From positions 24,835,948 to 24,899,947 of the forward strand of contig OZ024831.1 in assembly GCA_964016985.1 (NCBI GenBank): a stretch of 64,000 nt of DNA, written 5' to 3'. The DNA comes from Anodontia alba (taxonomy: Eukaryota; Mollusca; Bivalvia; Lucinida; Lucinidae). Shown piece by piece: positions 23,911 to 35,884 of the stretch. The notes under the pieces were generated by a model. It did not search any database and had not been told where the DNA came from. It saw only the letters and a program-made list of their open reading frames with translations. A program made the position numbers and the translations under genes. Each line of letters begins with the position of its first letter. Within the stretch, counting starts at the first letter, position 1.

Positions 23911-24924
23911 TCGTGCAGTTGTCTGTATCAAAAATAATTATAAACAATAATACATTCAGTTATTAGGGACTGGAGCCAGTCTACCGGAATACTTGTTTGG
24001 GCTAAAACCTGGTTGATTGAGTGCTCAATCCTAGTCTTATCTTGATCTACACTGTTTGCATATAAAGGATCCACCTTAAATATTCTGCAGTTGATATTAG
24101 CATAAGCAAAACATTTGATATTTTGTTTGATTCGAATGAAATGTCAGTTTCTGGTCCCAATATAGAACGAACATAAATTAAGCAAAAAGGGAAATAAAAC
24201 CTATATTACCACCTGAGAAAACGCCCTTCTGAAATATGGGCATAAGGAAGACTCAACTCCACCTGAGAGTCTTCGTTGTCTGCATCAAGTGACTTTGCAG
24301 CTTCCTATATCCAAAATGCACCCAGTGAAGATTCTGATCAGACTGCTCGAATGGGCAGGCTGATTTGAATCTTCGCTGGATGCACATGTCTGAAGGTACG
24401 TTTCTGACGTTGCGGCTCATTTTAGTCCATCTTTTTTTTTCTTTTTTGATAGCAGGGCGCAAAACCCTAGGTTTCCAGGAAACATATTAAGGTCAATGTG
24501 GGAAACATCAGGCCTTCGTTCCAAGAAAGCAGGGTACGAAATTTTATATGAATCACCCCTAGTTTCCAGTGAACATAAGAACATTTATAGAAATGAGTCA
24601 ATGTGGGAAAAGTTAGGCATTCGTAACAACTGTGTCATGGCATTTTTGTAAGTTTTAAGTTGGGATATCAAGTAGAAACTAGCGGCCAAGATAAGTGATA
24701 CCGTATTTTCCCTAAATGTATGACACCTTAACTCCTTACCATACTTGTCCTAAAATTTGGTAAAAACAAAAAAAGTTTAGTTCATTTATCTTATTGTAGT
24801 TACCTGCCGATGTTATTAAAACTGCTGAATGATTGTCAAACAGCGTGTCTGAACTATGTTTACATTATTTGCACAGGTCTGACTGTCCAGTACATAGGGT
24901 ATATATCTAATGTTAAGTGAATGT

Positions 24925-24956
<32 letters not shown>

Positions 24957-25060
24957 GATAAAATCTGGTACCCTGCTCCAGAGCTGCAGATACACTTTGC
25001 ATACCCTAGTTTTAATGTAAGAAAAACATGTAAAGCAGGGTACCAGATTTAGATAGAGCG
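24957..25060. repeat. Inverted repeat
   Basis: AAATCTGGTACCCTGCT at the left pairs with AGCAGGGTACCAGATTT at the right, with a ~65-bp loop. A 28-nt A run precedes it. Confidence 0.8.
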
Positions 25061-25452
25061 CTCTTCTGTATCGAAATTTAGCTGACATTTTCCCTCCTCT
25101 TTTTCAAAGAAGATATCGGGAAGCCATTTGTTTGCATCAGTGGTACAAAATAATTACTAATACAGAAACGCATTTTCTTCCAGCGGGGTGGGGTTGGGGG
25201 CAGCAACATTTTTCTCCATGAATTCCATTCCAGAGAGAACAGGCACGTTCACAACCCATATATTACGAGGGTCGTGCAAAAGTTCTGTCACTAATAGGCT
25301 TACTTAGTTTTATCCCAGGTATATTTTAAAATGCTGAATAGCTAACGATACCCGTTTATTTCGTGCAAATTGCTTTCCAACTGACCGAGTTATTTCAAAC
25401 TGAAATAGATGCAGTCATACATGTATACACTGACCAATTGTTACATTGGAAC

Positions 25453-26515
25453 ATGGACCAGAAGACTGAAATGCGTAGCTATATTAAATGCCGCATTAAG
25501 CTTAGTATGGATTCAAAGCAGATATTTAATGATTGTGTGGTGTATATATGGACCTCAGACCATTTCAATGCGCACAGTTTTTAGGTGGGTTAAAGCTTTT
25601 AAAGCTGGGAAATTTTCTGTTGAAGAGGATACCCGTCCTGGAAGGCCTAAATAAAACCTCTGTTACCAAGGCTAACATCGCTGATGTAAAGATTGTGGTC
25701 GAACAGGATGCGCGATTATCTGTCAAAGATTTAGCTAGTTGTACTGGCATATCAGAAGGCAGTGTGCAAATAATTCTGAAAAAGCGTTTGGACCTGAGAA
25801 AGGTTTGTGCTAGGTGGGTACCTCATTTGCTCACTGAGGAGCAAAAGACACAACGCCTTAAATGTGCCCGGGATCTTTTGAAAACATAAAAAGGCTGTAA
25901 TAGTCGAGTTATTTCTAACTTGCAAACAGGTGATGAAACCTGGGTGCACATGTTTGAGCCACAAAGAAGGGCTGATAATAAGCAATGAAGCGAAAAGATA
26001 AAAAAACGCCCATGTATTGCCAAAAGAACCATAAGTTTGTAAAAGATGTTGTACGCAATTTTCTTTAATTCAAGTGGGCCAGTCGTTCAAGTGCCTTGTC
26101 CATCTGGTCATACAGTCACTGGTCGATTCTACAAGAATTCTGTACTGAAGAAAGTGAAAGAGTTTTTACAATAAGAAACGACCAAGCAAAGGATGGTCAG
26201 GAGTACACCTTTTACATGACAACGCCTCCTCTCATAAGTGTTAGGTTGTTAAGTCTTTTTTGGCTTCTGAAAATGTGAAAGTTTTAAACCATCCACCTTA
26301 TTCACCTGACCTGAGTCCCCGTGACTTCTTTTTATTTCCAAGGCTTAAGAAAAATGCTTTCTGGAAATGTTTACGTCTAGAAGTTCTCTTGGCAGCGCTA
26401 TTTATCAGTGTCTACAACAGATACCAAAAGAAGACTATTTATCTGTTTTTCGCGACTGGGTAAAAATGTTACAAAAATGTGTTTCAGTAAAGGGGGAATA
26501 CTTTAGTTTAAACAT
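25453..26515 (+). pseudogene. mariner (DD34D) transposase pseudogene
   Basis: It starts MDQKTEMRSYIKC and carries RWVKAFKAGKFSVEEDTRPG, the helix-turn-helix linker, then WVPHLLTEEQK, TGDETWVHMFEP (first catalytic Asp), LLHDNASSHKC (second Asp) and YSPDLSPRDFFLFP (third Asp). The spacing between the second and third Asp is 34 residues. It is broken by several frameshifts and by a TAG right after HKC. All three catalytic residues survive, but no open frame does. The end is EYFS near 26515. Confidence 0.9.
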
Positions 26516-26985
26516 ATTTTATTCGTATAATACATATACTGTTACAGTACAAACATGAATGAACTCATACAAAAGGGATTCAGAAGAAAGTCTAAGACTT
26601 ATGTAAATCTGTATCCCTAGAAGTTTTGCAATAGTACAACACTTATAAATCAAAACAATTGTCGTTTCCAAAAACTGTTGTATATAATATTTTACTTTGC
26701 AAGTGAATTTCAAAAGTCAAAATGTTTACTTTTACTTATTATAAACAATAAATATACATATTCAATTATAATTTTATAGAAATAAGTAGAGTGGAACACT
26801 GAAAGATTCAAAAAAGAAGGTGGGGCTCCACGGGGGGTTGGGGTGTGTGTAATATAACATTGAACACTTACTGCTATATAAGCGATGTTGGACATACTAA
26901 TCAAAGGTATTAGCTCACGTATACAGTTCAATAAAAGGTCTCAGAAGACTCTTCAATAGGGTACATATATTAGGGCGGAGGTATG

Positions 26986-27377
26986 CTAGCGATTGGCTTG
27001 AAATCTTTTAGTATTCAAAATGTATTTTTGCACAGAAAGAAAGATTTGCTTGTTATCATTATCATTCAGGTTGGGGTCTCCATAGAGAAGAATATTAAGA
27101 CTGGGTTGACAGAGATGATTAATAGATCTTAACATATCGTCTCTGTGATTAAGATAGAGGGGACAGTAAAGAAGAAAATGCCCAGTGTCTTCCACAAGAC
27201 CACAGGCACATAGTGAGCATTGAACAATGCTTTTTGAGAACAGGTGTTGGTTTAAAGCGCTACAGTTAGTCCTCAGTCGGCAATGAAGAATTTGTCCAAG
27301 TCGTTTCGGGGGAATACTTTGAAGTTTGTGATAGAAATATGTTTGATAAAATGCAGCACTGAAGTAATCCGAACCCA
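26986..27377 (-). pseudogene. LINE C-terminal fragment (RT tail with zinc knuckle), nested in the mariner
   Basis: A ~130-codon minus-strand frame encodes FYHKLQSIPPKRLGQIL, then RLRTNCSALNQHLF and CSLCACGLVEDTGHFLLYC. The C-x2-C-x9-H-x4-C motif and the 'R-L-R-x-x-x-x-x-L-N-x-H-L-F' tail are typical of the C-terminus of LINE polyproteins. The first ~14 residues of the longer frame (27420-27378) are translated mariner terminal repeat. It is 5'-truncated, with the 3' UTR towards about 26700. Confidence 0.8.
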
Positions 27378-27908
27378 GTGACAAAACTTTTTGCAGGACC
27401 CTCGTAATACACCTACGCATACGTATACTGTATATTTATTACAGTCTGTCTAATGGACTAATTGGTATGTCTTACTGACGTATTTTACTAACTACCAAAC
27501 TACGCACTCTTTTCTTGGAAACCCTTACTGATTAAACTAGCCAAGACAATTTAAAAGCTAGTAAAAACGCGAATGAAAACGACAGACTCGCCTCGCGGAA
27601 GAAAAAAAAAATCAAGTCCGAAAACATCTTTCCGTCCCACCCTCGAGGTCCCACCCCATAATCAAAGCACTGACAGCATTGTAGGGTATTATTTCAGAGA
27701 GTAGGCTGGGAAAATGGTTCTTAACGGGGACAAGAATATTTCATTTAACCCTTAATTTCCTGTAATTTAAGCAAACAGTGAAGACCTCGATCAGACGCCG
27801 AGTTCTGCGGCGTCTGATCTGTTTCTTCACCCACTGTCCTAGTCCAGGTTTCAAGATAACCCTCTATCAACAGGCTGACGTCACATCGACAAGAATACAG
27901 TATCTATA

Positions 27909-28191
27909 CATTACGAAAACACGCCTATTCAAATATATTGAAAATTTCACCACTAGAAACTGAAAGTTTTAAAATAAAAATTCTGATATTTTTTTTTTTT
28001 TTTATTTCTGCTTTAAATATATAGATTATGGGTAGACGTTAGAACCGCCTCGACGAGGCGGTTCTAACGAGTACCCACAATCTATGTTTATGAGCTGAAA
28101 TAAGAAAAATAATGTATACCCCTGTAAACCCCAGTTTTACTATATAAAAGGGGGGTTTAAGGGGGTCAAAATTATATATGTTTTCGTGATG
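27909..28191 (+). mobile_element. 280-bp palindromic MITE, family A copy 5
   Basis: Left end CATTACGAAAACACGCC. The core reads CCGCCTCGACGAGGCGG. The right end lacks the GGC of the terminal repeat (ATATATGTTTTCGTGATG). It lies about 100 bp left of the second mariner. Confidence 0.92.
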
Positions 28192-28297
28192 AATAACCGT
28201 TACCGACTTTTTTAACGGGCGGTAGTATTACATTGGTCAATTATAATTATGTTGACAACTACCTTAAGGAAATTTTAGCGTTTGTATACTATGGCTA

Positions 28298-29502
28298 CGA
28301 GGGTGAGTCAATAAGTAACCAGCCTAACTTATTTCCGGTTGAGATCCACCTCTTCTTTTTCGATGTAATTGCCCTCTAGTGTGATGCACTTAGACCAATG
28401 GTTTTCAAGTGCCATCAGCCCAGAACTGAAAAAATCTGGGTCCTTTCCACTGACCCACTCCTCAACTGCCGTCACGACTTCTTCATCAGACTGGAAATGA
28501 AGTCCACGGATATCCTTTTTCAAGTTTGGGAATAGGAAGAAGACGCTAGGAGCTAGGTCAGGCGAAGAGGCAGGATGTTGTATTAATTCATACCCGTTTC
28601 GCTCTACAGCATCCATTGCAACTTTGCAAGTGTGGACTTTCGCGTTGTCCTGTTGTAGCAAAATACCTTTAGAGAGTTTACCTCGGCGTTTTTTTACGGA
28701 TGGCGGTTCTCAGCTGGTCTAACAAGTTTGCATAGTACACTCCAATAATTGTACTTCTCTTGGGTAAAAAGTCCAACATAATAACGCCTTTTGCGTCCCA
28801 AAATACTGTGGCCATCACCTTGCCAGCAGATGGTTGCGTCTTGAACTTCTTTGGCCTCGGGGACCCTGGGCCCTACCCACTGACGACTCTGAGCTTTATT
28901 CTCTGGCTCATAATAATGAACCCAAGACTCATCTAGTCACCAGATGCAAAAGAAAATCATCTTTTTACCTAAATCGTTTCAACAAGGTGCTGCATACTGA
29001 TGCTTTGGTTGCCATTTGCTCATCGCTAAGGGATTTGGGGACCCAACGGGCTGTTAGCTTGCGCATACCTAAACGATCATGTAAGATTGTTGAAACGCTA
29101 CCATGTGAAATGCCAAATGCCTGCGCTATTTCTTCCACCTGAATTCGCCTATCAGAGTATACCAAATCCCGAACTTTCTTACACATTTCTTCGTCGGTGG
29201 CATCCAGTAGGCGTCCAGACCTGGCTTCATCTTCTAAAGACGTTCTACCGCGTTTCTAACTCGTCGTGTATTTCCTTGCCTGTTTTACCTTTTAAATACA
29301 AGTACCGAATTACAGCACGGTACTCCACTTTAGATGAAAAGCATGCCTTTGCATCACTAGCCATGTTTGACTTTCAATATCTTATTAAAGAATATCTCGA
29401 TACGTGTGCAATTTTGTACCCATGTTTAAAACATATATGGAAACATGACCGTCTCGGACCATCGGAAATGGGATAGGCTGGTTATTTATTGACACGCCCT
29501 CG
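28298..29502 (-). mobile_element. Nearly full-length mariner element, minus strand
   Basis: Terminal repeats are CGAGGGTGAGTCAATAAGTA at the left and, inverted, CGAGGGCGTGTCAATAAATA at the right. TA duplications lie at 28296-28297 and 29503-29504. The length of 1205 bp is somewhat short of the usual ~1.29 kb and fits an internal deletion in the transposase N-terminus. It is younger-looking than the 25263 element. Confidence 0.92.
28329..29364 (-). pseudogene. mariner transposase pseudogene with third catalytic Asp lost
   Basis: The minus-strand ATG at 29364 reads MASDAKACFSSKVEYRAV and runs to about 29255. The segment that should lead into the second HTH helix is then missing (about 80 bp), and the frame resumes before EEMCKKVRDLVYSDRR. 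Further on are WVPKSLSDEQM, LDESWVHYYEP (first Asp), FWDAKGVIMLDFLPK and LLQQDNAKVHTCK (second Asp). The third site reads SSPDLAPSVFFLFP, where the 34-spaced Asp is Val. A stop (TGA) just before LDESW and frameshifts also break it. It is inactive as it stands. Confidence 0.92.
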
Positions 29503-29504
29503 TA

Positions 29505-29969
29505 GATTGTAAATAATCGACGTAAAAATCAAATGTTCGGTTCTTTACTCTTGATGGCCTGTCGTACTTATCCTACATATTCAAAAGCCCCGTTTATATG
29601 TATTAATATTTACCCCTCCTTGTGAAATACCCGCGAGGGTAAACGTTTGCATTTAGATGGGATATTGAAAGAAGGGGTAAAAATGTACATCAGTTTTATA
29701 TACTAGGGCGAAAAAGAAACTCCGGGTACATAGAACAGGCAACAATTATTTTATTGCTTGGCCTAGAATAATGAACATCGGTCAGATTGATACCTCGTTC
29801 ACTGTGTATGTTTTCTCATAATCGTCACTGAAAATCGAATGAAACTTTGTCAACTTATTCAATAAAGTTTAACGGTTATACAAAAATAATAAAAAAAATG
29901 AATGTAACATTACATTAAATACTTTAAAACTGTCTGTAAAGGTTACCAGACGTTTCTCTTTCTTCCTAG

Positions 29970-30003
<34 letters not shown>

Positions 30004-30696
30004 TAATAATAATAATAATAATCAAAAGAACTGCTACTACACACAGTCAAGTTCAGCATACCATGCTAATATATCCAGTTTTTTTTTTGTAAACCATATT
30101 TTATATTTTTTCCAGTAAAGCTATATTGTACGAATCAGAAAAAAAAGACAGAACTAATTGGAAATCATCAAAGAACATGAAAATAGTGATCGTGTCAGAT
30201 TGTTCTTGTACGATTGACATATAGGGTCCTGGAAAAGATCATATCCGATGATTTTGTGATAGGAGTCAAGGAATGGATAAACCGCACAATTTAGATCTCA
30301 GCAGCCATATCCTTGAGCAACCAGCACACATGCTTAGTATAATAAGCTCCATTTCTGTGCACAAATTAGGGTCTATAACAAAGCAGTGTGTGTCTGGGGT
30401 GGGATGGGGAGGGGCTACTTTCTTTGTAAAAGTTTCTGGATGTGTGCCGGACATCTGAGCTATATTTTCCTCTAAACATGGAAAAAGAATACCATAAATT
30501 ACTTGAACATATGTATTTGGACACATTTACTACTTTCAGAACAAGCACCCGAACATATGTCTAAAACTACTGACAGAACGACAAACGGAATAGATCTCGA
30601 TCAAACTGCTGGTATGATGATTATTGGGTGTTTAAGCCCTTTTCAACATTATTTAAGTCAAATTGAGACGATGGAAGCAAGCTACTGAAAGGCTCT
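29505..30696. other. No gene seen
   Basis: AT-rich, with the (AAT)n tract. Short opposing frames at 30266-30548 have no recognisable features. Confidence 0.5.
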
Positions 30697-32260
30697 GTGT
30701 AATAATATAATGTTATTAACCAAGTAATTTCATATTGGCCCTGTTACAGGTCCGAGGTCTGCTGTATTGGACTGAGGCCTGTCGAGGGCCAATACAGCAG
30801 ATCGAAGACCTGGAACTGGGCAAATATGAAATTACTTGGTTATGACAATTTTATAAATTAACTTCAATAATAAAAATAATAAAACTTTGAGAAGGGCATA
30901 TTACTTGTTTCATGACAATTTGGTTAAATAAAATTCTTATTGATGTCATTAATGTGTTGACAGTTTTCCTATAATTAATAAGTGCGTCCAACGGGAACTG
31001 CTTCAGTTCCCCGAACCGCGGAGCAGTTCGGCGTGCAGACGCACTAATATAGACTACCGATGTGATCAGTGATGTGTGTGACTAAAAATGTGATGGACCA
31101 ACAAACGCTTGGATGGTTAGGTGCTTATCCTGAAAAACAATAAGCGTTCCGTGATTTGGCAGAGACTATTGACACAGCGGCCGTGCCGAAAATAGCAACA
31201 AAACAGCCAATAACGCCAAGTATTCCAATTTCAAGCGATCGAATCAAGAGACCTATGACGTCAGCCTAGAAAATTTGCGATCGCGGCCATTTTGAATTTT
31301 GTATCCACTTCTAATTTTATTTCTATCTATTCTCCTTTTATTTACAAGCTCACCATGATTCCTTTTGTGTATAAGGTACACTTTGATGTAGATTTATAGA
31401 TATCACACAGACTTTACGCTGTTTTCACGTGATAATCTTAAAAAAAAACTTCGACACAATAATGTGTTTGTTCGACCGGTTTGTAAATTATTGTGGTTAT
31501 TCTTTATTTATTTATTTATTTATTTATTTATTTTGCTTTTCATAATTTGTAGACTCGCTTAAACAAATCAAGACCAAAAAGAAACAAAGACAAAAAACGC
31601 ACAAATGGTAAAAAATCTTTAGGAAAAATCCTGAAGCAGTAAAATGGATTTCAGGTGAGCGAACGATAGTATATTGTCGTTGTACCTGTCATCAGCATAC
31701 ACTAGTTTTAGGTATTCGGAAAGCATGGCCCCGCCCATCGGGGCTCGCGAAACAGATGGGCTGCCTAAAACCAAAGGTAGAGATGCTAGTAACTAGGCAG
31801 GACCCGAATTAATGTGATCGGGTCGGTAATAGTCCCCTAAATTTGGAGGCAATATCTCTGAACTACTGAAAATTGTTGACTTGGACGTTATATCGCAATT
31901 CATGCAGTGGAATCAGAAGTCAAGCGTGGTCTGAAATCAATCCAGTTAGATCTGGCCAACCCACCTATGAAGCATGTGATGACAATTTGGACGCATGGAT
32001 ATAGGTAGCACCTATTAAATTCATATCAGCGTTAATTGGAATCGTAACTGTGTCAAAATATTTAGAACATTTGCTGTATTTGTGACACAAAACTACCCAT
32101 CTGATTCACAGCCAGAGTGCCAACTAACACTGAAATTGACGTCATCAGTTGTAGTGAAATGGACCATTGGTTTTCCTTAAATAACTCAAGGAGCAGCAGA
32201 AGACAACATTGCACCAAAATGTCTTATATTTAAATTGTGCTAAAATTAACTTAAATATAG
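30697..32260 (+). repeat. Dispersed repeat R, copy 1 (with ~1 kb internal segment)
   Basis: Starts with a hairpin (TTAACCAAGTAATTTCATAT ... ATATGAAATTACTTGGTTAT, inner GGTCTGCTGTATTGG arms). It contains a second hairpin (GTGCGTCC...GGACGCAC-like, 30984-31048). It ends with ATGTCTTATATTTAAATTGT. The two ends match 45010-45530. Confidence 0.8.
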
Positions 32261-32499
32261 AAAAGGGACATTCTTTTCTGTGTTTTACAATAAGGTAGGC
32301 AGAACGAAGTTCTATTTCGTTTCAGGCAGTTTGACTGTATATCTGTTAACTTGGACCATTTACCATTTAACATGGATCAAGTACCATCGCACATGGACCA
32401 TTCATACATGGAGCTTGTACTATCGAACATGGTCCATGTACCATCAAACCCTGTACAATAAAAAATTTTATGCATTAACTTCAAAACTCAAGCGGATCG

Positions 32500-32582
32500 C
32501 CAACAGGGCCAATACGAGAAAAACAGGGTCAATACAGGATTTTTTCCGTATTGACCCTGTTTATTTCGTACTGCCCTGTTTG
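32500..32582. repeat. Hairpin GACCCTGTTT
   Basis: AGGGCCAATACGAGAAAAAC and AGGGTCAATAC pair with GTATTGACCCTGTTTATTTC and GTACTGCCCTG. Confidence 0.75.
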
Positions 32583-33784
32583 TCATCTGTATGAAACAGG
32601 CTATTTTGGCTGTATAAATGCAATATTATCATAGTTGATTAATATTGTGCCGTACAGTTATGAACTGAATTCTGCTTCGAATGCGATTCAAACCCGGGAC
32701 CTCTTGATCCGAAGTCAGAAACTTTAACAACTCGGCCATCTGGATGCGTAAACTGTTCAGAACAGTCTAAACTGGGTCTATACTGTATGCTCAGGCAGGT
32801 CTTTTGAAATAGAGCAAATCGGGTATACCGGTGCTTATTACAAAGACGTACAGTGTAATGCTTAGCAAATACATAAAGAATTGCAGTTGGGTTTGCATGT
32901 CATTGCATAGCATTATAAGCGAGTAGTCTCCCCTGCTACCTTTTTCCATCAGGGATTATGGAAACAATATAATATACATCGAAGTTTCTGACAAAATAGC
33001 ATATGTAAACAGCGCAGACCTAGATTTGAATGCTCTTGAGCAGTCTGATCGGGGTCTACGATATTTACCATTTTACTGTATTTTAATAAGAAACAGGTTC
33101 CTCATGTGATTCATTTGTGAGAATATTGGTAACAGCCAAAATTTAAGTTGACAGTTTATAAAAGAAAACAAGTGTTCTGGCAGATATTAGATAAAAAAAA
33201 AAAGAAAAGCAATTAACCAAAATGAACATGATAAACATATATTTTTAACCATTAGAAACATTTAAAAAAAAATCTACCCTTAAGGGCAATTATTTACCCC
33301 TACCCTTGAGGAGGGGTATTTTATCCACCTGAGTAAATTTACCCCTATGGGAAAATTTGCCCCTGCATATAAACGGCGAAAAAGATAGATACTTTAGCAA
33401 AACAGCGCAGAACAGTTTACGACGCCTCTCATAGAAAATACAGGGGCGGATTCAGAAGTGATTCGGAACTTCGTGGGGTTCAGTCGAACCCCCTTTTACT
33501 AAAACTTTCATTTTCATCGGAATTTTGGATAGATTTAATGAATTTAGGATACTGTATTTACCCTAGATAGTCACACCCTTCACTCTTTTTCTATTACTTC
33601 TCCTCAGCAAGTCCCTTTTACTACCTATAAATGTGTGTAAAATTGCTATACGAGTGGCAAACATTGTAGAGTACATGGATACGTTAGAAATGACCCTTGG
33701 TGGCAATGATTACACTCGCAAAACCGAAAACAACTGAAGAAAAACACAGAATTGTTTGACACCCTGATATATTTGACATGAATA

Positions 33785-34003
33785 ATTCTTGAAACTTTAG
33801 CCGCAACCTGAGAAAACGTACCTTTTGGCGTGCGCCAAATCAGCTTGCGCATGCTCAGAGTGTTCATTGTCCGTATGAAGATACTATGCATCCTTGGCTA
33901 TCAAAACTGCGCCCAGTGAAGATTCTGATCAGACTGCGCTAAAGCAGTCTGCTCTGAATCTTCGCTGGGTGCACATATCTAAAGGTATGTTTTCTGTGGC
34001 TCG
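33785..34003. mobile_element. Foldback family J, copy (left of chitin-binding exon)
   Basis: The left end CCTGAGAAAACGTACCTTTT pairs with the right AAAGGTATGTTTTCTGTGGC. Interior modules contain GATTCTGATCAGACTG and CTTCGCTGGGTGCACA. It ends about 55 bp from the stop of the chitin-binding exon. Confidence 0.8.
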
Positions 34004-34056
34004 TATGGTAATGGATATAAAAGACAACACAGTGAGTATATTGTTTCCCAGTGGTA

Positions 34057-34265
34057 CTACCCAACTGGCGCAACGTTTGCTCCTGGGCACGTTCTTGAAT
34101 GGAAGTCACATTGTCCTAAGGTGGAGTCAAATAGAAGATGTTCAGGGCATGCGCGTACGTAGAGATATCCTTCAGAACACGTGGCGAAAAAATGACAATC
34201 GGCACAAGCTTGGTAGTCCCCGTTACTGATTTTGTTACACCTCTTTTGAACGTTCAAACATTCAG
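34057..34265 (-). CDS. Last visible exon: type-2 chitin-binding (CBM14/peritrophin-A) domain, then stop
   Basis: Acceptor TTATATTTTCAG, entry at phase 1. The exon encodes AECLNVQKRCNKISNGDY, then QACADCHFFATCSEGYLY, VRACPEHLLFDSTLGQC and DFHSRTC. The spacing C-x13-C-x5-C-x9-C-x12-C-x6-C fits CBM14, with C-P-x-x-L-x-F-D as the core and one extra cysteine pair. The frame ends at TAG after VAPVG. A possible donor (GG|GTAGTA) overlaps that stop, so either this is the terminal exon or it splices on. I found no second chitin-binding exon to the left. The exon lies between two related foldback elements (33785-34003 and 34281-34513). Confidence 0.87.
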
Positions 34266-34280
34266 CTGAAAATATAATTT

Positions 34281-34513
34281 GAGCCACTACGTCAGAAAAT
34301 GTACCTTCTGACGTGCGCCCAGCATAGATTCAGATCTGTCGCGTATTCGCAATTTCTAAATAGACTCATCACTGGATGCATTTTCGATAGCCAAATGTGC
34401 AACGCTTCTTTATACGGACAACGAAGACTTTCGAGACTGAGCAGATGCACAGGCTGATTTGAGTCTTCATTAAACGCACGAGACAGAAGGTACGTTTTCT
34501 CACTTTGTGACTC
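34281..34513. mobile_element. Foldback family J, copy (right of chitin-binding exon)
   Basis: GAGCCACTACGTCAGAAAAT at the left and, inverted, GAGTCACAAAGTGAGAAAAC at the right, both followed by GTACCTTCTG-like sequence. It begins only about 15 bp from the exon's 5' end, so the splice branch region must lie in or against it. Confidence 0.85.
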
Positions 34514-34524
34514 ATTTGGAGGTC

Positions 34525-34950
34525 ATAACCCTCTTAATTATTCAGCTTAACCCAAACAAACACACATTTACAATTACAAATGCATGCAATGTTGTTATAA
34601 AAATTATACAAATGAACAAAAACGAATTTAGAGATTTTTTTTTCTCTTTTTTTATGCTGAAGGATTTATTTAGGTAGCATGAGGAAAGAATATACCAGTA
34701 AAGACAGAATGTTATAATAACGTCGGTTCTCACTTTGCAACTCATTAGAAGGACAAAATCCTATTAATTTATTTGGTTAATCCTAACAAACTGCTATCAC
34801 ATTTACAATTACGAATGCATGCAATGTTGTTTTAAAATTCGTGCACATGAACGAAAAGAAATTGAGAGAAATTTTATATGTTGAAAGTTGTATTTAGTTA
34901 GCTTGAGGAAAGAATATACCAGTAAACACACAACGTTTTAATAATGTCGT
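34525..34950 (+). repeat. Tandem duplication of ~220 bp
   Basis: ATTTACAATTACAAATGCAT, GCAATGTTGTT, GAGGAAAGAATATACCAGTA and TAATAACGTCG recur in order in 34745-34950. It is followed by a GACGT-rich foldback (34950-35095) that also appears around 45915-46020. Confidence 0.75.
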
Positions 34951-35222
34951 TTAGACGTCAATGCGACTTCGTCCCGTCGCAGCGACATCAAAACGATGTT
35001 ATTACGGGGGAGTGATGCGACTTTTCCTAGCGGGCACATGACCAGCATCGATGCACGTCATGACGTTGTATCGGCGTTAATACGACATTGTCTTTACCCT
35101 TTCAACCCTGCAGACAAAGCCCATAACTTCGCAAACAGTGTAGATCTTGATGAGACGGCTCGTGACGAGCCATTTCATCAGGATCTACTGTGTTTGCCAT
35201 TTCGTTTTTGATATTTGAATGA

Positions 35223-35498
35223 CGTTACAAAAACTCGCCTATTCAAATATATTGAAAATTTCATCACCAAAAACAGAAAGTTTTTAGATAAAAATTCTGA
35301 TATTTTTCACATTTCTGTTCAAAACATAGATTGTAAGTACTCGTTAGAATCGCCTCGCCGAGGCGGTTCTAACGAGCATCTACAATTTATATTTTGAGCA
35401 GAAGTAAGAAAAATAATGTATACCCATGCAAACCCCATGTTTTACTATATAAAAGTGGGGTTTAAGGGGTCAAATTTATATAGGCATTGTTTGTGTTG
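35223..35498 (+). mobile_element. 280-bp palindromic MITE, family A copy 6
   Basis: A more diverged copy with eroded ends (CGTTACAAAAACTCGCC left, GGCATTGTTTGTG right) but an intact CGCCTCGCCGAGGCGG core. It lies in the intron between the CCP3 and chitin-binding exons. Confidence 0.88.
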
Positions 35499-35884
35499 AA
35501 ACCCCCATTTATAATAATCGATATGTCCAAATTCTAAAATAGAAGAGTCCACTTAAAAAATTCAGAGGTGAAAGGGTTAATTTTGTGTGCCTGCTGGATT
35601 TTATTTCAACTTATACTACTTTGTTATTGTTTATTATGTTATCATTCAGAAGATACATTTTACAACATAAAATTTAATAGAGTGATGGTAACTACTTACT
35701 TGTGTTATAATGGCTATGTGGATTCGTGGTGGGGTTTGCAACAGCTGAAATATATATAAAAGTACAACTGTACAGAGAGTTCTACCCTATTTACCCTAAA
35801 CCCTAGGGCAGACAGATCTGAGTAAATGTGTATAAGTAGCTCAGAATGTGGTGCCTGATAAATATTTAATCTAAACTATTTAAA

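Larger units (their letters stand above)
25263..27407 (+). mobile_element. mariner element with terminal inverted repeats, carrying a LINE fragment
   Basis: The left end TTACGAGGGTCGTGCAAAAG is matched by the inverted right end (TTACGAGGGTCCTGCAAAAA on the minus strand at 27407). TA flanks both ends (25261-25262 and 27408-27409). The length of 2.1 kb exceeds the usual ~1.3 kb because about 0.85 kb lies between the transposase end (~26515) and the right repeat. That extra part includes a minus-strand LINE 3' fragment. Confidence 0.85.

Noticed and set aside
24816..25088. 90-codon minus-strand frame with a Phe run
   Set aside because: The Phe run is a 28-nt poly(A), and the rest is an inverted repeat.
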